Assembly (NCBI GenBank): GCA_046349215.1
Contig: JAXMCV010000001.1
Coordinates: forward strand, 310,001 to 374,000
Length of the DNA stretch: 64,000 nucleotides
Direction of reading: 5' to 3'
DNA from: JAJXWB01 sp046349215
GTDB lineage: Bacteria; Pseudomonadota; Alphaproteobacteria; Rhizobiales; Beijerinckiaceae
Part shown: one piece after another, positions 25,801 through 34,233 of the stretch
Numbering within the stretch: position 1 is the stretch's first letter
Layout of the letters: every line of letters begins with the position of its first letter
Translations under genes and position numbers: made by a program
Notes under the pieces: generated by a model
Databases searched by the model: none
What the model saw: the letters and a program-made list of their open reading frames with translations, nothing else
What the model was told of the DNA's origin: nothing

Positions 25801-26757
25801 ATGCATAAGGCCCCGCCTCCGCTCAATGCGCTGCGGGCCTTCGAGGCGGCCGCGCGGCATCTCAGCCTCACGAGGGCGGCGCAGGAACTGAATGTCACGC
25901 CCGGCGCGCTCAGCCACCAGATCAAGGGGCTGGAGGATCATCTCGGCCTGCGCCTGTTCGATCGCGGCGTCCGGTCGGTGACCCTGACGGAAGCAGGATC
26001 GCATCTCTATCCGGGGCTGCAGCAGGGTTTCGGTCATATCTGGGAGGCGGTCGCGGGGCTCGACCGGCTGCGCGCGGAAGGCCGCGTGCTGGTCGTCAGC
26101 ACGGCGCCGGGCTTTACCGCCAAATGGCTGGCGCCGCGCCTCTACAGGTTTTCAGGCGCCAATCCCGAGATCGACGTGCGGATTTCCTCGACGCTGCAAG
26201 TCGCCAATTTCGGTTCGGACGGCGTCGACGTGGCGATCCGCAACCTGACGCGAGATGCGCCCGCCGATCCGTCGCTGTTCGTCGAGCGCCTGTTCGATCA
26301 ATCCTTCCTGCCGGTCTGCGCTCCGCGCGTCGCCGCGCAATTCGGGCCGTTCGCCGCGCCCGCCGATCTCCGGCGCGCGCCGCTCATTCACGACGACACC
26401 TATGCCGGCCGCTCGGGAATGCCGGCCTGGGCCGACTGGTTTCTCGCAGCCGGAGAAGCAGGCGCCGACGTCAGCCGCGGCCTGAGGTTCAACAGCGCCG
26501 ACCACGCGCTCGAAGCGGCGGTCGAAGGCGCCGGAATCCTGCTCTCGCATTCCGTGCTGGCTTACGACGATCTGCGCACCGGCCGGCTCGTCATCGCCTT
26601 CGACCGGCCCCTGCCCTCGCCGCGCGCCTATTGCTTCGTCTGTCCGGCAAGCCGCCGCAACGCGCCCAATGTGCAGGCCTTCCGGCGATGGCTGCGCGCC
26701 GAGATCGACGCGATGGACTGGGGATTGCTGGGTCGGGCCGCGGCGCGCAATTCCTAG
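25801..26757 (+). CDS. LysR-type transcriptional regulator, GcvA-like
   Basis: 318 residues. The N-terminal winged helix-turn-helix (PPLNALRAFEAAARHLSLTRAAQELNVTPGALSHQIKGLEDHLG) is of the GcvA/AmpR group, recognised by the PPLNALRAFEAAAR opening. The C-terminal effector domain starts at about residue 95 (GRVLVVSTAPGFTAKWLAPRL). It is divergent from the 75-residue gene and GNAT gene, the likeliest targets by position. It ends with a four-base overlap of the convergent TetR gene. The effector is unknown. Confidence 0.9.
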   Translation: MHKAPPPLNALRAFEAAARHLSLTRAAQELNVTPGALSHQIKGLEDHLGLRLFDRGVRSVTLTEAGSHLYPGLQQGFGHIWEAVAGLDRLRAEGRVLVVSTAPGFTAKWLAPRLYRFSGANPEIDVRISSTLQVANFGSDGVDVAIRNLTRDAPADPSLFVERLFDQSFLPVCAPRVAAQFGPFAAPADLRRAPLIHDDTYAGRSGMPAWADWFLAAGEAGADVSRGLRFNSADHALEAAVEGAGILLSHSVLAYDDLRTGRLVIAFDRPLPSPRAYCFVCPASRRNAPNVQAFRRWLRAEIDAMDWGLLGRAAARNS

Positions 26758-27398
26758 CGCGCGCCGCGCCGCAGAATTTCCAGCGCCGCGTCCGCGTAAC
26801 GCGCCGCGAATTCTTCGGTCTGCGAATCCGCGCCGGAGATGCGCCGCACCTGCTCACTGACGAGGAAGGGATACGAGCCCAGACCCTGCACCGCGTAGAG
26901 CAGCATCGTCTCGTCCATGTCGGGCACGTCGCCCTTCGCCGCCGCGTGCTTCAGGATCGGTTTGAGGAATTCCGTGATCGGCGCGATATGCCGGTCGATC
27001 ACATATTTCGAATGCGGGCCGGGACGCGAGGATTCGATCATCCAGATGCGCATCAGTTCGGGGCGGCGGCTGTTGAAGTGAACGAAGCGACGGAAGATTT
27101 CGGTCGCTTCGCCGGGCGCCTCCTCGCTCCGGAAGATGGCGGCGCGCAATTCCTCGAACAGGGCGTCGACGACCGCGCGGAACAATTCCTCCTTCGATCC
27201 GAAGTGATGATGCACCAGCGGTTGCGGCGCGCGCGCGCGACGCGCGACGCCCGCGGTCGTCGCCCCGGCATAGCCATGCTCGGCAAATTCGCGGATGGCC
27301 GCCTCGAGCAGTTTCGGCCGCGCCTTCATTGGCCGGCCGCGCTTCGCGGGCTCTGCAATCGCCTCCGCAACAGACTGTTTTTCTGGACGTTTCGTCAC
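26754..27398 (-). CDS. TetR-family regulator next to alkane hydroxylase
   Basis: 214 residues. The N-terminal helix-turn-helix covers about 28-75 (LLEAAIREFAEHGYAGATTAGVARRARAPQPLVHHHFGSKEELF), with the TetR signature HHHFGSKEELF. The C-terminal ligand domain resembles CerR/TetR_C members. It is divergent from alkB, and a 26-bp AT-rich inverted repeat between them is a good operator candidate, so repression of alkB relieved by a hydrophobic ligand is the natural inference. The 3' end overlaps the LysR gene by four bases. Confidence 0.88.
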   Translation of the reverse strand: MTKRPEKQSVAEAIAEPAKRGRPMKARPKLLEAAIREFAEHGYAGATTAGVARRARAPQPLVHHHFGSKEELFRAVVDALFEELRAAIFRSEEAPGEATEIFRRFVHFNSRRPELMRIWMIESSRPGPHSKYVIDRHIAPITEFLKPILKHAAAKGDVPDMDETMLLYAVQGLGSYPFLVSEQVRRISGADSQTEEFAARYADAALEILRRGAR

Positions 27399-27429
27399 GA
27401 TGGGCTGCTCCGCCGCGCGAGGGCTTGCT

Positions 27430-27455
27430 ATTTATTTATAGATGTATAAATTAAT
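27430..27455. promoter_or_regulatory. probable TetR operator between tetR and alkB
   Basis: ATTTATTTATA (27430-27440), spacer GATG, TATAAATTAAT (27445-27455): the arms are inverted repeats matching at 10 of 11 positions. This AT-rich block stands out in a region of very high GC. It is 31 bases upstream of the TetR start and 98 upstream of alkB, a position able to control both. Confidence 0.65.
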
Positions 27456-27553
27456 AATCCGCAGCGCCAGCCCGGGCCTTTCGACGCATGCCGAAAAGAC
27501 CGCGACGCAGGACAAGAAAAACCGGCTGCTTCGACACTTTGGGAGACGACGAG

Positions 27554-28684
27554 ATGAGCTTCACCGGCGTCGCCGCATCCGGCGCACGAGTCGAATACAT
27601 CGACGGCAAAAGGCATCTGTGGTTCCTGTCCTTCGTTCCGCCGCTGGTGGTTCCGCTGTCCTACCTGCTCTACCTGAACACCGGCAATGCGGCGGCGACG
27701 CTCATTCCGCTTCTTTACATTTTCGGCTTCATACCCGCCGCCGACGCCCTGTTCGGAGAGGACAGGCACAATCCGCCGGCCGAAGTCGTCGCGGCAATGG
27801 AAGCCGACCGCTACTACATGAAGCTCGCGCGGGCGACCGTGCCGCTGATCTGGCTCTCCTATATCTCGACCATCGCCTTCGTCGGCACGCAGGACCTGCC
27901 GTGGTGGTCCTACGTCGCGCTCCTGATCGGCGTCGGGACGATCGACGGCGGCGCCCTGCTGGTCGGCCACGAACTGGGCCACAAGGCCAATCGCGTCGAC
28001 CAGATCTTCGGCATTCTAGCCAACAATGCGGTGGGCTACGCACACTTCCGCATCGAGCATAATCGCGGGCATCATACATGGGTGGCGACGCCGGAGGATC
28101 CGGCAAGCGCACGCTTCGGAGAAACGATCTATTCCTTCGCGGCGCGCGAACTGCCGGGCGCGTTCCGGCGGGGCTGGGCGAACGAGGCCGAGCGCCTGAC
28201 ACGGCGCGGCCTGCCGGTGTGGTCGTGGCGCAACGAAATTCTCGTCGGCTTCGCGCTGACGCTCGCGGTCGCCGCCGCGCTCGTCCTGCTGTTTGGCTGG
28301 AAGGTCGCGCCCTTCATCCTCGCCCATCATTTCATGGGCTGGTACGCGCTGACGCAGGCCAATTATGTCGAGCACTACGGACTGAAGAGGGAAAAGGACG
28401 CGAATGGCCGCTACCGCCCGGTCGAGCCGCGCCACTCGTGGAACACCAATCACATCGTCTCGAACCTGATGACCTTCCATTTGCAGCGGCATTCGGATCA
28501 TCACGCCAATCCGATGCGCCCCTACCAGTCGCTACGCGATTTCGACGATATCCCCCGCCTGCCGAGCGGCTATCCCGGCATGTTCCTGCTGGCGGCGATC
28601 CCGCCCCTGTGGTTCAGGACGATGGATCCGCGCGCTCTGGCATGGGCCGGCGGCGACAGGTCGAAACTGAACACCGGCGCGTGA
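27554..28684 (+). CDS. alkB: alkane 1-monooxygenase (AlkB-type membrane di-iron hydroxylase)
   Basis: 376 residues. It oxidises medium-chain n-alkanes to 1-alkanols in the inner membrane using O2 and rubredoxin. The histidine motifs are complete: HELGHK, EHNRGHH, and LQRHSDHHA, together with the AlkB marker NYVEHYGL. About six hydrophobic segments are visible. The ATG at MSFTG is preferred to one 22 codons earlier because the extra residues are Arg-rich and unlike the family. No rubredoxin or rubredoxin reductase is adjacent. The divergent TetR gene and palindromic operator suggest substrate-induced control. Confidence 0.93.
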   Translation: MSFTGVAASGARVEYIDGKRHLWFLSFVPPLVVPLSYLLYLNTGNAAATLIPLLYIFGFIPAADALFGEDRHNPPAEVVAAMEADRYYMKLARATVPLIWLSYISTIAFVGTQDLPWWSYVALLIGVGTIDGGALLVGHELGHKANRVDQIFGILANNAVGYAHFRIEHNRGHHTWVATPEDPASARFGETIYSFAARELPGAFRRGWANEAERLTRRGLPVWSWRNEILVGFALTLAVAAALVLLFGWKVAPFILAHHFMGWYALTQANYVEHYGLKREKDANGRYRPVEPRHSWNTNHIVSNLMTFHLQRHSDHHANPMRPYQSLRDFDDIPRLPSGYPGMFLLAAIPPLWFRTMDPRALAWAGGDRSKLNTGA

Positions 28685-28693
28685 AAGCAAAGA

Positions 28694-28717
28694 CGCCCGC
28701 GACGAGAATCGCGGGCG
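28694..28717. terminator. hairpin between convergent alkB and epimerase-like gene
   Basis: CGCCCGCG (28694-28701) and CGCGGGCG (28710-28717) form a perfect 8-bp stem with an 8-base loop, 10 bases after the alkB stop and before the end of the convergent gene. No T-tract on either side. Confidence 0.5.
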
Positions 28718-28740
28718 CCGGAATGCGGATCAGCCTGCGC

Positions 28741-29502
28741 TCAGGCGACGGCCTTCATTGGCTCGACATGCGCGGGGTCGAGCGGCGAGGCGGCGCGGAC
28801 GCGCTGCGCGAGATAGGCCTCGACCTGGATGCGCGAGAACGCCGCCATGTCGGCGCCGGATTGCGCGGCGCGCAACCATTCGTCGTTCCATCGCTGCGCC
28901 TCGGCGGCGTCGAGCAGCGGCGACCAGCCGAGCGCAAGGGCGTCGCCCTCTTCGGCGAACGCCCATTCGCCCGCGATGCGTCCTTCGCGACGGCAGGCGG
29001 TCTCGGCGAGCAGCAGAAAGCCGTACACGCAATCGAGCACGTGCAGGTTCGACGCGGCGGCGTCCGCGCCGACGGGCTGCGGACAATAGACGGACAGAAG
29101 CCGTGCGCCTGTCGTCTCGCTGCGCGCGCGCTTGCGCCCTGCGGCGCGACGCTCGGGAGCGACCAGCAGTGCAGCCTGCACGAAAGGCGCCGAATTGACG
29201 GCCTCGAGGATCGCGCCGTCGTTGACCGCATTGCGCTCGGCGAGATGCACGACGATGTCGGCCTCCGAAGCGCGCAAGGCGCCGTCGAGCAAAGTCGTAT
29301 CGTCGAGATCGGCGCGCACGTCGCACAGCGACCTCCCGGCGTCGCTCGCATCGTAGATCGCGGCGCCGTCGGCCGCGTCGGGCCCGTAGCCCGTGACATG
29401 TGCGCCGAGGCGTTCGAGCGCCAGCGCCAGCCAGGCGCCCTGCGCGCTCGTGTGGCCGGTGACGAAGACGGAACGGTCGCGCCAGAAGGATGCTGTGATC
29501 AT
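28741..29502 (-). CDS. degenerate NAD-dependent epimerase/dehydratase-like protein (CDP-glucose 4,6-dehydratase type)
   Basis: 253 residues. The start SFWRDRSVFVTGHTSAQGAWLALALERLGAHVTGY closely follows CDP-glucose 4,6-dehydratases (normally FVTGHTGFKGSWL and about 360 residues), and DIVVHLAERNAV corresponds to their VFHLAAQ. The YxxxK catalytic pair is not present, the second nucleotide-sugar domain is shortened by about 100 residues, and the C-terminus is Ala-rich. It therefore probably has lost dehydratase activity. No other sugar or O-antigen gene is near. It may be a decayed or repurposed member. Confidence 0.6.
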   Translation of the reverse strand: MITASFWRDRSVFVTGHTSAQGAWLALALERLGAHVTGYGPDAADGAAIYDASDAGRSLCDVRADLDDTTLLDGALRASEADIVVHLAERNAVNDGAILEAVNSAPFVQAALLVAPERRAAGRKRARSETTGARLLSVYCPQPVGADAAASNLHVLDCVYGFLLLAETACRREGRIAGEWAFAEEGDALALGWSPLLDAAEAQRWNDEWLRAAQSGADMAAFSRIQVEAYLAQRVRAASPLDPAHVEPMKAVA

Positions 29503-29718
29503 GACGCCCCTCCCCTAGACGCGGCGTGTGTCGGCAATAAGAAAAAATCGTGAAGCGCACGCGAGGGCGCGCCCTTGGCTCCGGTGGTCATGATCGCTCA
29601 TCCCTGCGCCGCGCTTGTCGCGCCTTGTCGCGACGAAAATGCGTCGCGCCGGCTTGTGTCGCCGATCGGCCAGATTAGTCGCGGGGCGATTAAGAAATTC
29701 TTAAAATTTGACCTTGGG

Positions 29719-30375
29719 TCACAGGAAAGGATTCGTCTGTCGCTCCTGCCCGATCGTGCCCAACGGCCCGTGTCCCGGCAGGAACGCCGTGTCGTCGCCG
29801 AGCGGATAGAGCTTCTCCTCGATCGAGCGGATCAGCGTCTCGTGACTGCCGCCCGGCAGATCGGTGCGTCCGACGGAGCCGGCGAACAATACGTCGCCGA
29901 CGATGGCGAAACCCTGGCTGGCCGTGTCCGCCTCGCCCCTGCGCCAGGCGAAGACGACGCTGCCCGGCGAATGGCCGGGACAATGCAGCACGTCGAAGGT
30001 CAGGTTTCCGACCGTCACGCTCTCGCCATCGTCGAGCCAGCGGTCGGGTCGCACCGCGTCGGCCTTCGGAAAGCCATAGCCGGCGGCGATCTGCGGCAGG
30101 TTCTCGAGCAGGTCGAAATCGCCCTTGTGCGGTCCCTCGACCTTCACGCCGGTCCTGGCCGCCAGTTCCGCGACGCCGCCGATGTGGTCGATGTGCCCGT
30201 GCGTGATCAGTATCTTTTCGAGCGTGGCGCCGGTCCTGGCCAGCGCCGCCTCGATCTGCGCGACATCGCCGCCCGGATCGACGATCGCCGCCTTGTTGGT
30301 GGCCGAGCAGACGATGATCGAGCAGTTCTGCTGGAAGGGCGTGACCGGAACGACGGCGATCTTGAAGGGATGCAT
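29719..30375 (-). CDS. MBL-fold metallo-hydrolase (glyoxalase II-like, YcbL type)
   Basis: 218 residues from the ATG after GAGGAAAC; an upstream start adds 10 unsupported residues. The metal-binding motif THGHIDHIGG (HxHxDH) lies near 68-77, with later ligands His in CPGHSPGS near 137, Asp in IVGDVLF near 162 and His in LPGHGP near 200. The length and single-domain form match YcbL-type glyoxalase II-like hydrolases acting on thioesters such as S-lactoylglutathione. Divergent from the isomerase gene, with 105 bases between. Confidence 0.9.
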   Translation of the reverse strand: MHPFKIAVVPVTPFQQNCSIIVCSATNKAAIVDPGGDVAQIEAALARTGATLEKILITHGHIDHIGGVAELAARTGVKVEGPHKGDFDLLENLPQIAAGYGFPKADAVRPDRWLDDGESVTVGNLTFDVLHCPGHSPGSVVFAWRRGEADTASQGFAIVGDVLFAGSVGRTDLPGGSHETLIRSIEEKLYPLGDDTAFLPGHGPLGTIGQERQTNPFL

Positions 30376-30480
30376 GTTTCCTCGCGATTTGGCCCCGCAT
30401 AGCATTCGCGGCGGCCTGCGTCACGCGGCGCGGCCTCGACAGTCCGACCTGCCCCGCGCACACTGTCGCGGGAGGAAACA

Positions 30481-31083
30481 ATGATCGAATTCTACTTCGA
30501 CTGCTCGAGCCCGTGGACCTACCTCGGGTTTCATTCGATCCAGCCGCTGGCGCGCGAATTCGGCGAGGAGATCGACTGGAAGCCGATCCTGGTCGGCGGC
30601 GTGTTCAACACCGTCAATCCGAGCGTCTACGCGTGGCGGGAAAAGCCGGTGCCGGCGAAGGCCGCCTACATGCTCAAGGACCTCGGCGACTGGGCGCGCG
30701 TGTCGGGGCTGGCGATCAGGATGCCGCCGAGCGTCTTCCCGGTGAACAGCGTGAAGGCGATGCGCGGCTGCATATGGCTCGCGCCGCAGGGTAAGCTCGT
30801 GGATTTCGCCCGCGCGACCTTCGAGGCCTATTGGGGCCGCGACGAGGACATTTCGAAGGACGATGTCCTGACGAACGTCTGCCGCAGCGTCGGCGTCGAT
30901 CCCGCCGCCTTTTTCGAGGGCATTGCCCGCGACGACATCAAGGCGCAACTGCGCGAGAACACCGACGAACTGATCGCACGCGGCGGTTTCGGCTCGCCGA
31001 CGATCTATCTGGGCGACGACATGTATTTCGGCAACGACCGGATGCCGCTGATCCGCGCCGCGCTGGAGCGGGCGCGCGGCTGA
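30481..31083 (+). CDS. 2-hydroxychromene-2-carboxylate isomerase family (DsbA-like, kappa-GST type)
   Basis: 200 residues. The start MIEFYFDCSSPWTYLG has the kappa-GST/NahD signature in which SP replaces the CxxC of DsbA; the catalytic Ser sits in CSSPW. The C-terminal GGFGSPTIYLGDDMYFGNDRMPLI is the other conserved block. NahD uses glutathione to isomerise a naphthalene catabolite, but members without aromatic pathways nearby are frequent, and none is here. Strong SD GGAGGAAACA. Confidence 0.9.
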   Translation: MIEFYFDCSSPWTYLGFHSIQPLAREFGEEIDWKPILVGGVFNTVNPSVYAWREKPVPAKAAYMLKDLGDWARVSGLAIRMPPSVFPVNSVKAMRGCIWLAPQGKLVDFARATFEAYWGRDEDISKDDVLTNVCRSVGVDPAAFFEGIARDDIKAQLRENTDELIARGGFGSPTIYLGDDMYFGNDRMPLIRAALERARG

Positions 31084-31086
31084 TCT

Positions 31087-33780
31087 TCACCCCGCCGCCG
31101 CCTCGACCGGCGCGCGGGGTCGTTCCGTCGATTTCAGCATCCGCTCGATCTCCGGCTTGCAGGAGCCGCAGCCGGTTCCCGCGCCGGTCTTCTCGCCGAT
31201 CGCGCGCATGTCGCCGCAGCCGCCGGCGATCGCCGCCGCAATCGCATTGGCGCCGACATTGTTGCAGGCGCAGACTTTTGCGCCGGCGTCGGCGCCTGCG
31301 CGCGACGGCCGCCCGGCCAGCAGCGCATATGGCGCGGCGGCGCGCGTCGCGAAGCTTTCGCAAATCCATTCACGCGCGAGATCGAGCGGCGCAGGCTCGA
31401 TGTAGAGCGCGCCGAGAGTCACGCCGTCCTTCTCGACGACGCAGCGGAAGACGCCGGCGTGCCTGTCGGTCATGACGAGCATGTCCTCCGTATCCGCCGG
31501 CTCCAGGCCGAACAGGTCGGCGGCGAAGGACGGCCAGTCCTGCTGCGCCTCGAAGCCCGCGAGTTCGACGCGCCAGCCCTCCTCGATCCGCGCCGCCGCC
31601 CAATAGCCGGCGGCCGGCGCGCGCCGCCGTTCGCGCATCACGGCGAAGCCGAACCATGCGGCGGGCTGCCTGCAGACGCCGACGACGCTGCCTTTCGATT
31701 CCGGCTGGCCGGCGATCGGATCGACGTTGGCGGCGACCAGCGCGTCGACGCGCGCCCTGCTGGCGAAGACGTCAGTCCAGTGGATCGGCGCGAAGACGCT
31801 GCCCTGCTGCTGGCCATCGGAGATGCGGGCGCGGGCGACGATCGCGCCGCGTCCGTTGGAAACGCGCACGAGATCGGCCGGGCCGATGCCGAGCTGTTGC
31901 GCGTCCTCGCGCGCAATCTCGACGAAAGGTTCTGGAAGATGCTGCGACAGGCGCGGCGCTATGCCGGTGCGCGTCATCGTGTGCCACTGATCGCGAATGC
32001 GGCCGGTGTTGAGCACGAAGGCATGAGCGGCGTCGCGTTGCGAGGCGAGGCCACGGAAGGGCGTGGCAATGAAGCGCGCGCGGCGGTCGGCGGTGTAGAA
32101 GCGCCCGTCGGCGAAGAAACGCTTCGGCGCCTCGCTGCGCGCCTCGCCGGCCCGCCACGGCCACTGGAAAGGCGCAAGCGCGTCGTAATCCGCATCGGAA
32201 ATATCGGACAGCGCGGAAATGTCGAAGTCGCGCGCGCCGCTGTTGGCGTAGCCGGACAGCGCGGCATGTTCGCGGAAGATGTCCGCAGGAGCGGCATAGT
32301 CGAAGGCGTCGCCGAAGCCGAGCCGCCGCGCGACGCCGCACATCGCCCACCAGTCCGGCATCGCCTGGCCCGGCGCAGCGCGGAAGCCGCGCTGGCGCGA
32401 GATTCGCCGCTCCGAATTGGTGACCGAACCGTCTTTCTCGCCCCAGGCCAGCGCCGGCAACAGCACATGCCCGTATTGCGTCGTGTCGGTCTTCGCGACC
32501 ACGTCCGACACGACGACGAACGGACAAGCAGCCAGCGCGGCGCGCACGCGATCGGCGTCGGGCATGCTGTCCACGGGATTGGTGCCCATGATCCAGATCG
32601 CCTTGATGCGCCCGTCGCGCACCGCCTCGAACATGTCGACGGCCTTCAGACCGGCATTTTCGGGAATGCGCGGCGACTTCCAGAAATCCCGCACGATGCG
32701 CCGATGGTCCGCGTTCTCGATCTCCATATGCGCGGCGAGCTGGTTGGCGAGGCCGCCGACCTCGCGCCCGCCCATGGCGTTCGGCTGGCCGGTCACGGAG
32801 AATGGCCCCATGCCGGGCTTGCCGATGCGCGCGGTCGCGAGATGGCAATTGAGGATCGCATTGACCTTGTCGACGCCGGCCGACGACTGGTTCACGCCCT
32901 GCGAATAGACGGTGACTGTCCTTTCGGTCGATGCGAACATCTCGTAGAAGCGCGCGATGTCGCCTTCCGGCAAGCCGGTCTGCCGCGCGACGCGGTCCAG
33001 CGGCCATTCGCGCGCAATCGTCAGCGCCGCGTCGAAGCCGCTGGTATGCGCGGCGACGAAGGCGCGATCGACGAGGTCTTCGCGCTCCAGGCGGTCGAGC
33101 AGGCCCAGGAACAATGCGACATCCGCGCCCGGCGCGATGGAAAGATGCAGGTCGGCGATCTCGCTGGTCGCGGTGCGGCGCGGATCGATGTTGACGACGC
33201 GCGGCAGGCCGCCGCGCTTTTCGCGCGCGGCGGCAATGCGCTGGAACAGGACCGGATGGCACCAGGCGAGATTGGAGCCGACGAGCACGACGAGATCGGC
33301 CTGCTCGAGGTCCTCGTAACAACCGGGCACTGTGTCCGACCCGAAGGCCCGCTTGTGGCCGGCGACCGAGGCGGACATGCACAGGCGCGAATTGGTGTCG
33401 ATGTTCGCAGAGCCGATGAAGCCCTTCATCAGCTTGTTGGCGACGTAATAATCTTCCGTGAGAATCTGACCCGACACGTAGAAGGCGACGGAATCCGGTC
33501 CATGTTCCGAAATCGTCGCACGAAACCGGTCGGCGACAAGGTCGAGGGCGCTCGACCACGAGGCGCGCGCGCCGTCGATCTGTGGATAGAGGAGCCGCGT
33601 GTCGTCGACCAGCGTCTGCGGCAGCGCTGCGCCTTTGACGCACAATCGCCCGAGATTGGCGGGATGGCTTTCGTCGCCTGCAACCTGCGTCGCGCCATCG
33701 CGTGCGACCTTCGCCCGCACGCCACAGCCGACGCCGCAATAGGGACAGGCCGTCGCAACCGATCTGCTTTCGTCGGTCAT
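31087..33780 (-). CDS. nasA: assimilatory nitrate reductase, molybdopterin catalytic subunit
   Basis: 897 residues. It reduces nitrate to nitrite in the cytoplasm using the Mo-bis-MGD cofactor. The N-terminal [4Fe-4S] motif CPYCGVGCGV with the fourth Cys in GRLCVKG begins at about residue 13. The DMSO-reductase-family domains follow (QGVNQSSAGVDKVNAILN; GTNPVDSMPDADRV), then the MoCo-binding C-terminal beta barrel (FVLNTGRIRDQWHTMTRTG). The end has a BFD-like [2Fe-2S] domain with CACNNVG and GCGSCKPEI, found in the NADH/ferredoxin-linked NasA/NasC form. It is the third gene after nirB and nirD, 102 bases behind nirD. Confidence 0.95.
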   Translation of the reverse strand: MTDESRSVATACPYCGVGCGVRAKVARDGATQVAGDESHPANLGRLCVKGAALPQTLVDDTRLLYPQIDGARASWSSALDLVADRFRATISEHGPDSVAFYVSGQILTEDYYVANKLMKGFIGSANIDTNSRLCMSASVAGHKRAFGSDTVPGCYEDLEQADLVVLVGSNLAWCHPVLFQRIAAAREKRGGLPRVVNIDPRRTATSEIADLHLSIAPGADVALFLGLLDRLEREDLVDRAFVAAHTSGFDAALTIAREWPLDRVARQTGLPEGDIARFYEMFASTERTVTVYSQGVNQSSAGVDKVNAILNCHLATARIGKPGMGPFSVTGQPNAMGGREVGGLANQLAAHMEIENADHRRIVRDFWKSPRIPENAGLKAVDMFEAVRDGRIKAIWIMGTNPVDSMPDADRVRAALAACPFVVVSDVVAKTDTTQYGHVLLPALAWGEKDGSVTNSERRISRQRGFRAAPGQAMPDWWAMCGVARRLGFGDAFDYAAPADIFREHAALSGYANSGARDFDISALSDISDADYDALAPFQWPWRAGEARSEAPKRFFADGRFYTADRRARFIATPFRGLASQRDAAHAFVLNTGRIRDQWHTMTRTGIAPRLSQHLPEPFVEIAREDAQQLGIGPADLVRVSNGRGAIVARARISDGQQQGSVFAPIHWTDVFASRARVDALVAANVDPIAGQPESKGSVVGVCRQPAAWFGFAVMRERRRAPAAGYWAAARIEEGWRVELAGFEAQQDWPSFAADLFGLEPADTEDMLVMTDRHAGVFRCVVEKDGVTLGALYIEPAPLDLAREWICESFATRAAAPYALLAGRPSRAGADAGAKVCACNNVGANAIAAAIAGGCGDMRAIGEKTGAGTGCGSCKPEIERMLKSTERPRAPVEAAAG

Positions 33781-33882
33781 CGCCGCGCCATCGTCATGTT
33801 TGCGCCGGTCCCAACCGGAGTCCGGGGCATGTTTTCGGCATCTTCGGACGGCGGGAGGCGGACCATACCAGTCGTTCCTGTC

Positions 33883-34233
33883 TCAGGCGAACTGAAGCTG
33901 GCGCGGCGATGCAGCCGCCAGGCCAGGCGACTGGATTTCGACTCGCCCGTTTGCGACACGCGCCGGAACCGTCTTCGTCCGACCCTCGTCGGGGGCGACC
34001 GCTTCGCCGCTCGCTAGGTCGATGACGAAATTGTGCAGGGGGCACGTCACGCGACAGCCATGCACGATGCCCTGGCTGAGCGGGCCGCCCTTGTGCGGGC
34101 ACTTGTCGACGAGCGCGAACACACGGTCGTCCTCGGTTCGGAAGATGGCGATCTTCTCGTCGGCCATGCGCACGACGCGCGAGCCGAGGCGCGGCACGTC
34201 GTCGAGCGCGCCGATGTCGATCCACTGGCTCAT
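33883..34233 (-). CDS. nirD: nitrite reductase small subunit, Rieske-type
   Basis: 116 residues. The Rieske-like fold has CPHKGGPLSQG and CPLHNFVIDL, the full C-x-H / C-x2-H pattern of a [2Fe-2S] site; many NirD proteins lack it, so this one belongs to the cluster-binding group. It partners NirB in NADH-dependent reduction of nitrite to ammonium. The ATG shares one base with the nirB stop (TGATG), indicating translational coupling. The C-terminus carries a short extra tail (PGLAAASPRQLQFA). Confidence 0.93.
   Translation of the reverse strand: MSQWIDIGALDDVPRLGSRVVRMADEKIAIFRTEDDRVFALVDKCPHKGGPLSQGIVHGCRVTCPLHNFVIDLASGEAVAPDEGRTKTVPARVANGRVEIQSPGLAAASPRQLQFA

Noticed and set aside
31459..34017. 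852-codon open frame opposite nasA
   Set aside because: Mirror of the nasA codons; composition rich in Arg, Gly and Asp and no recognisable domain.
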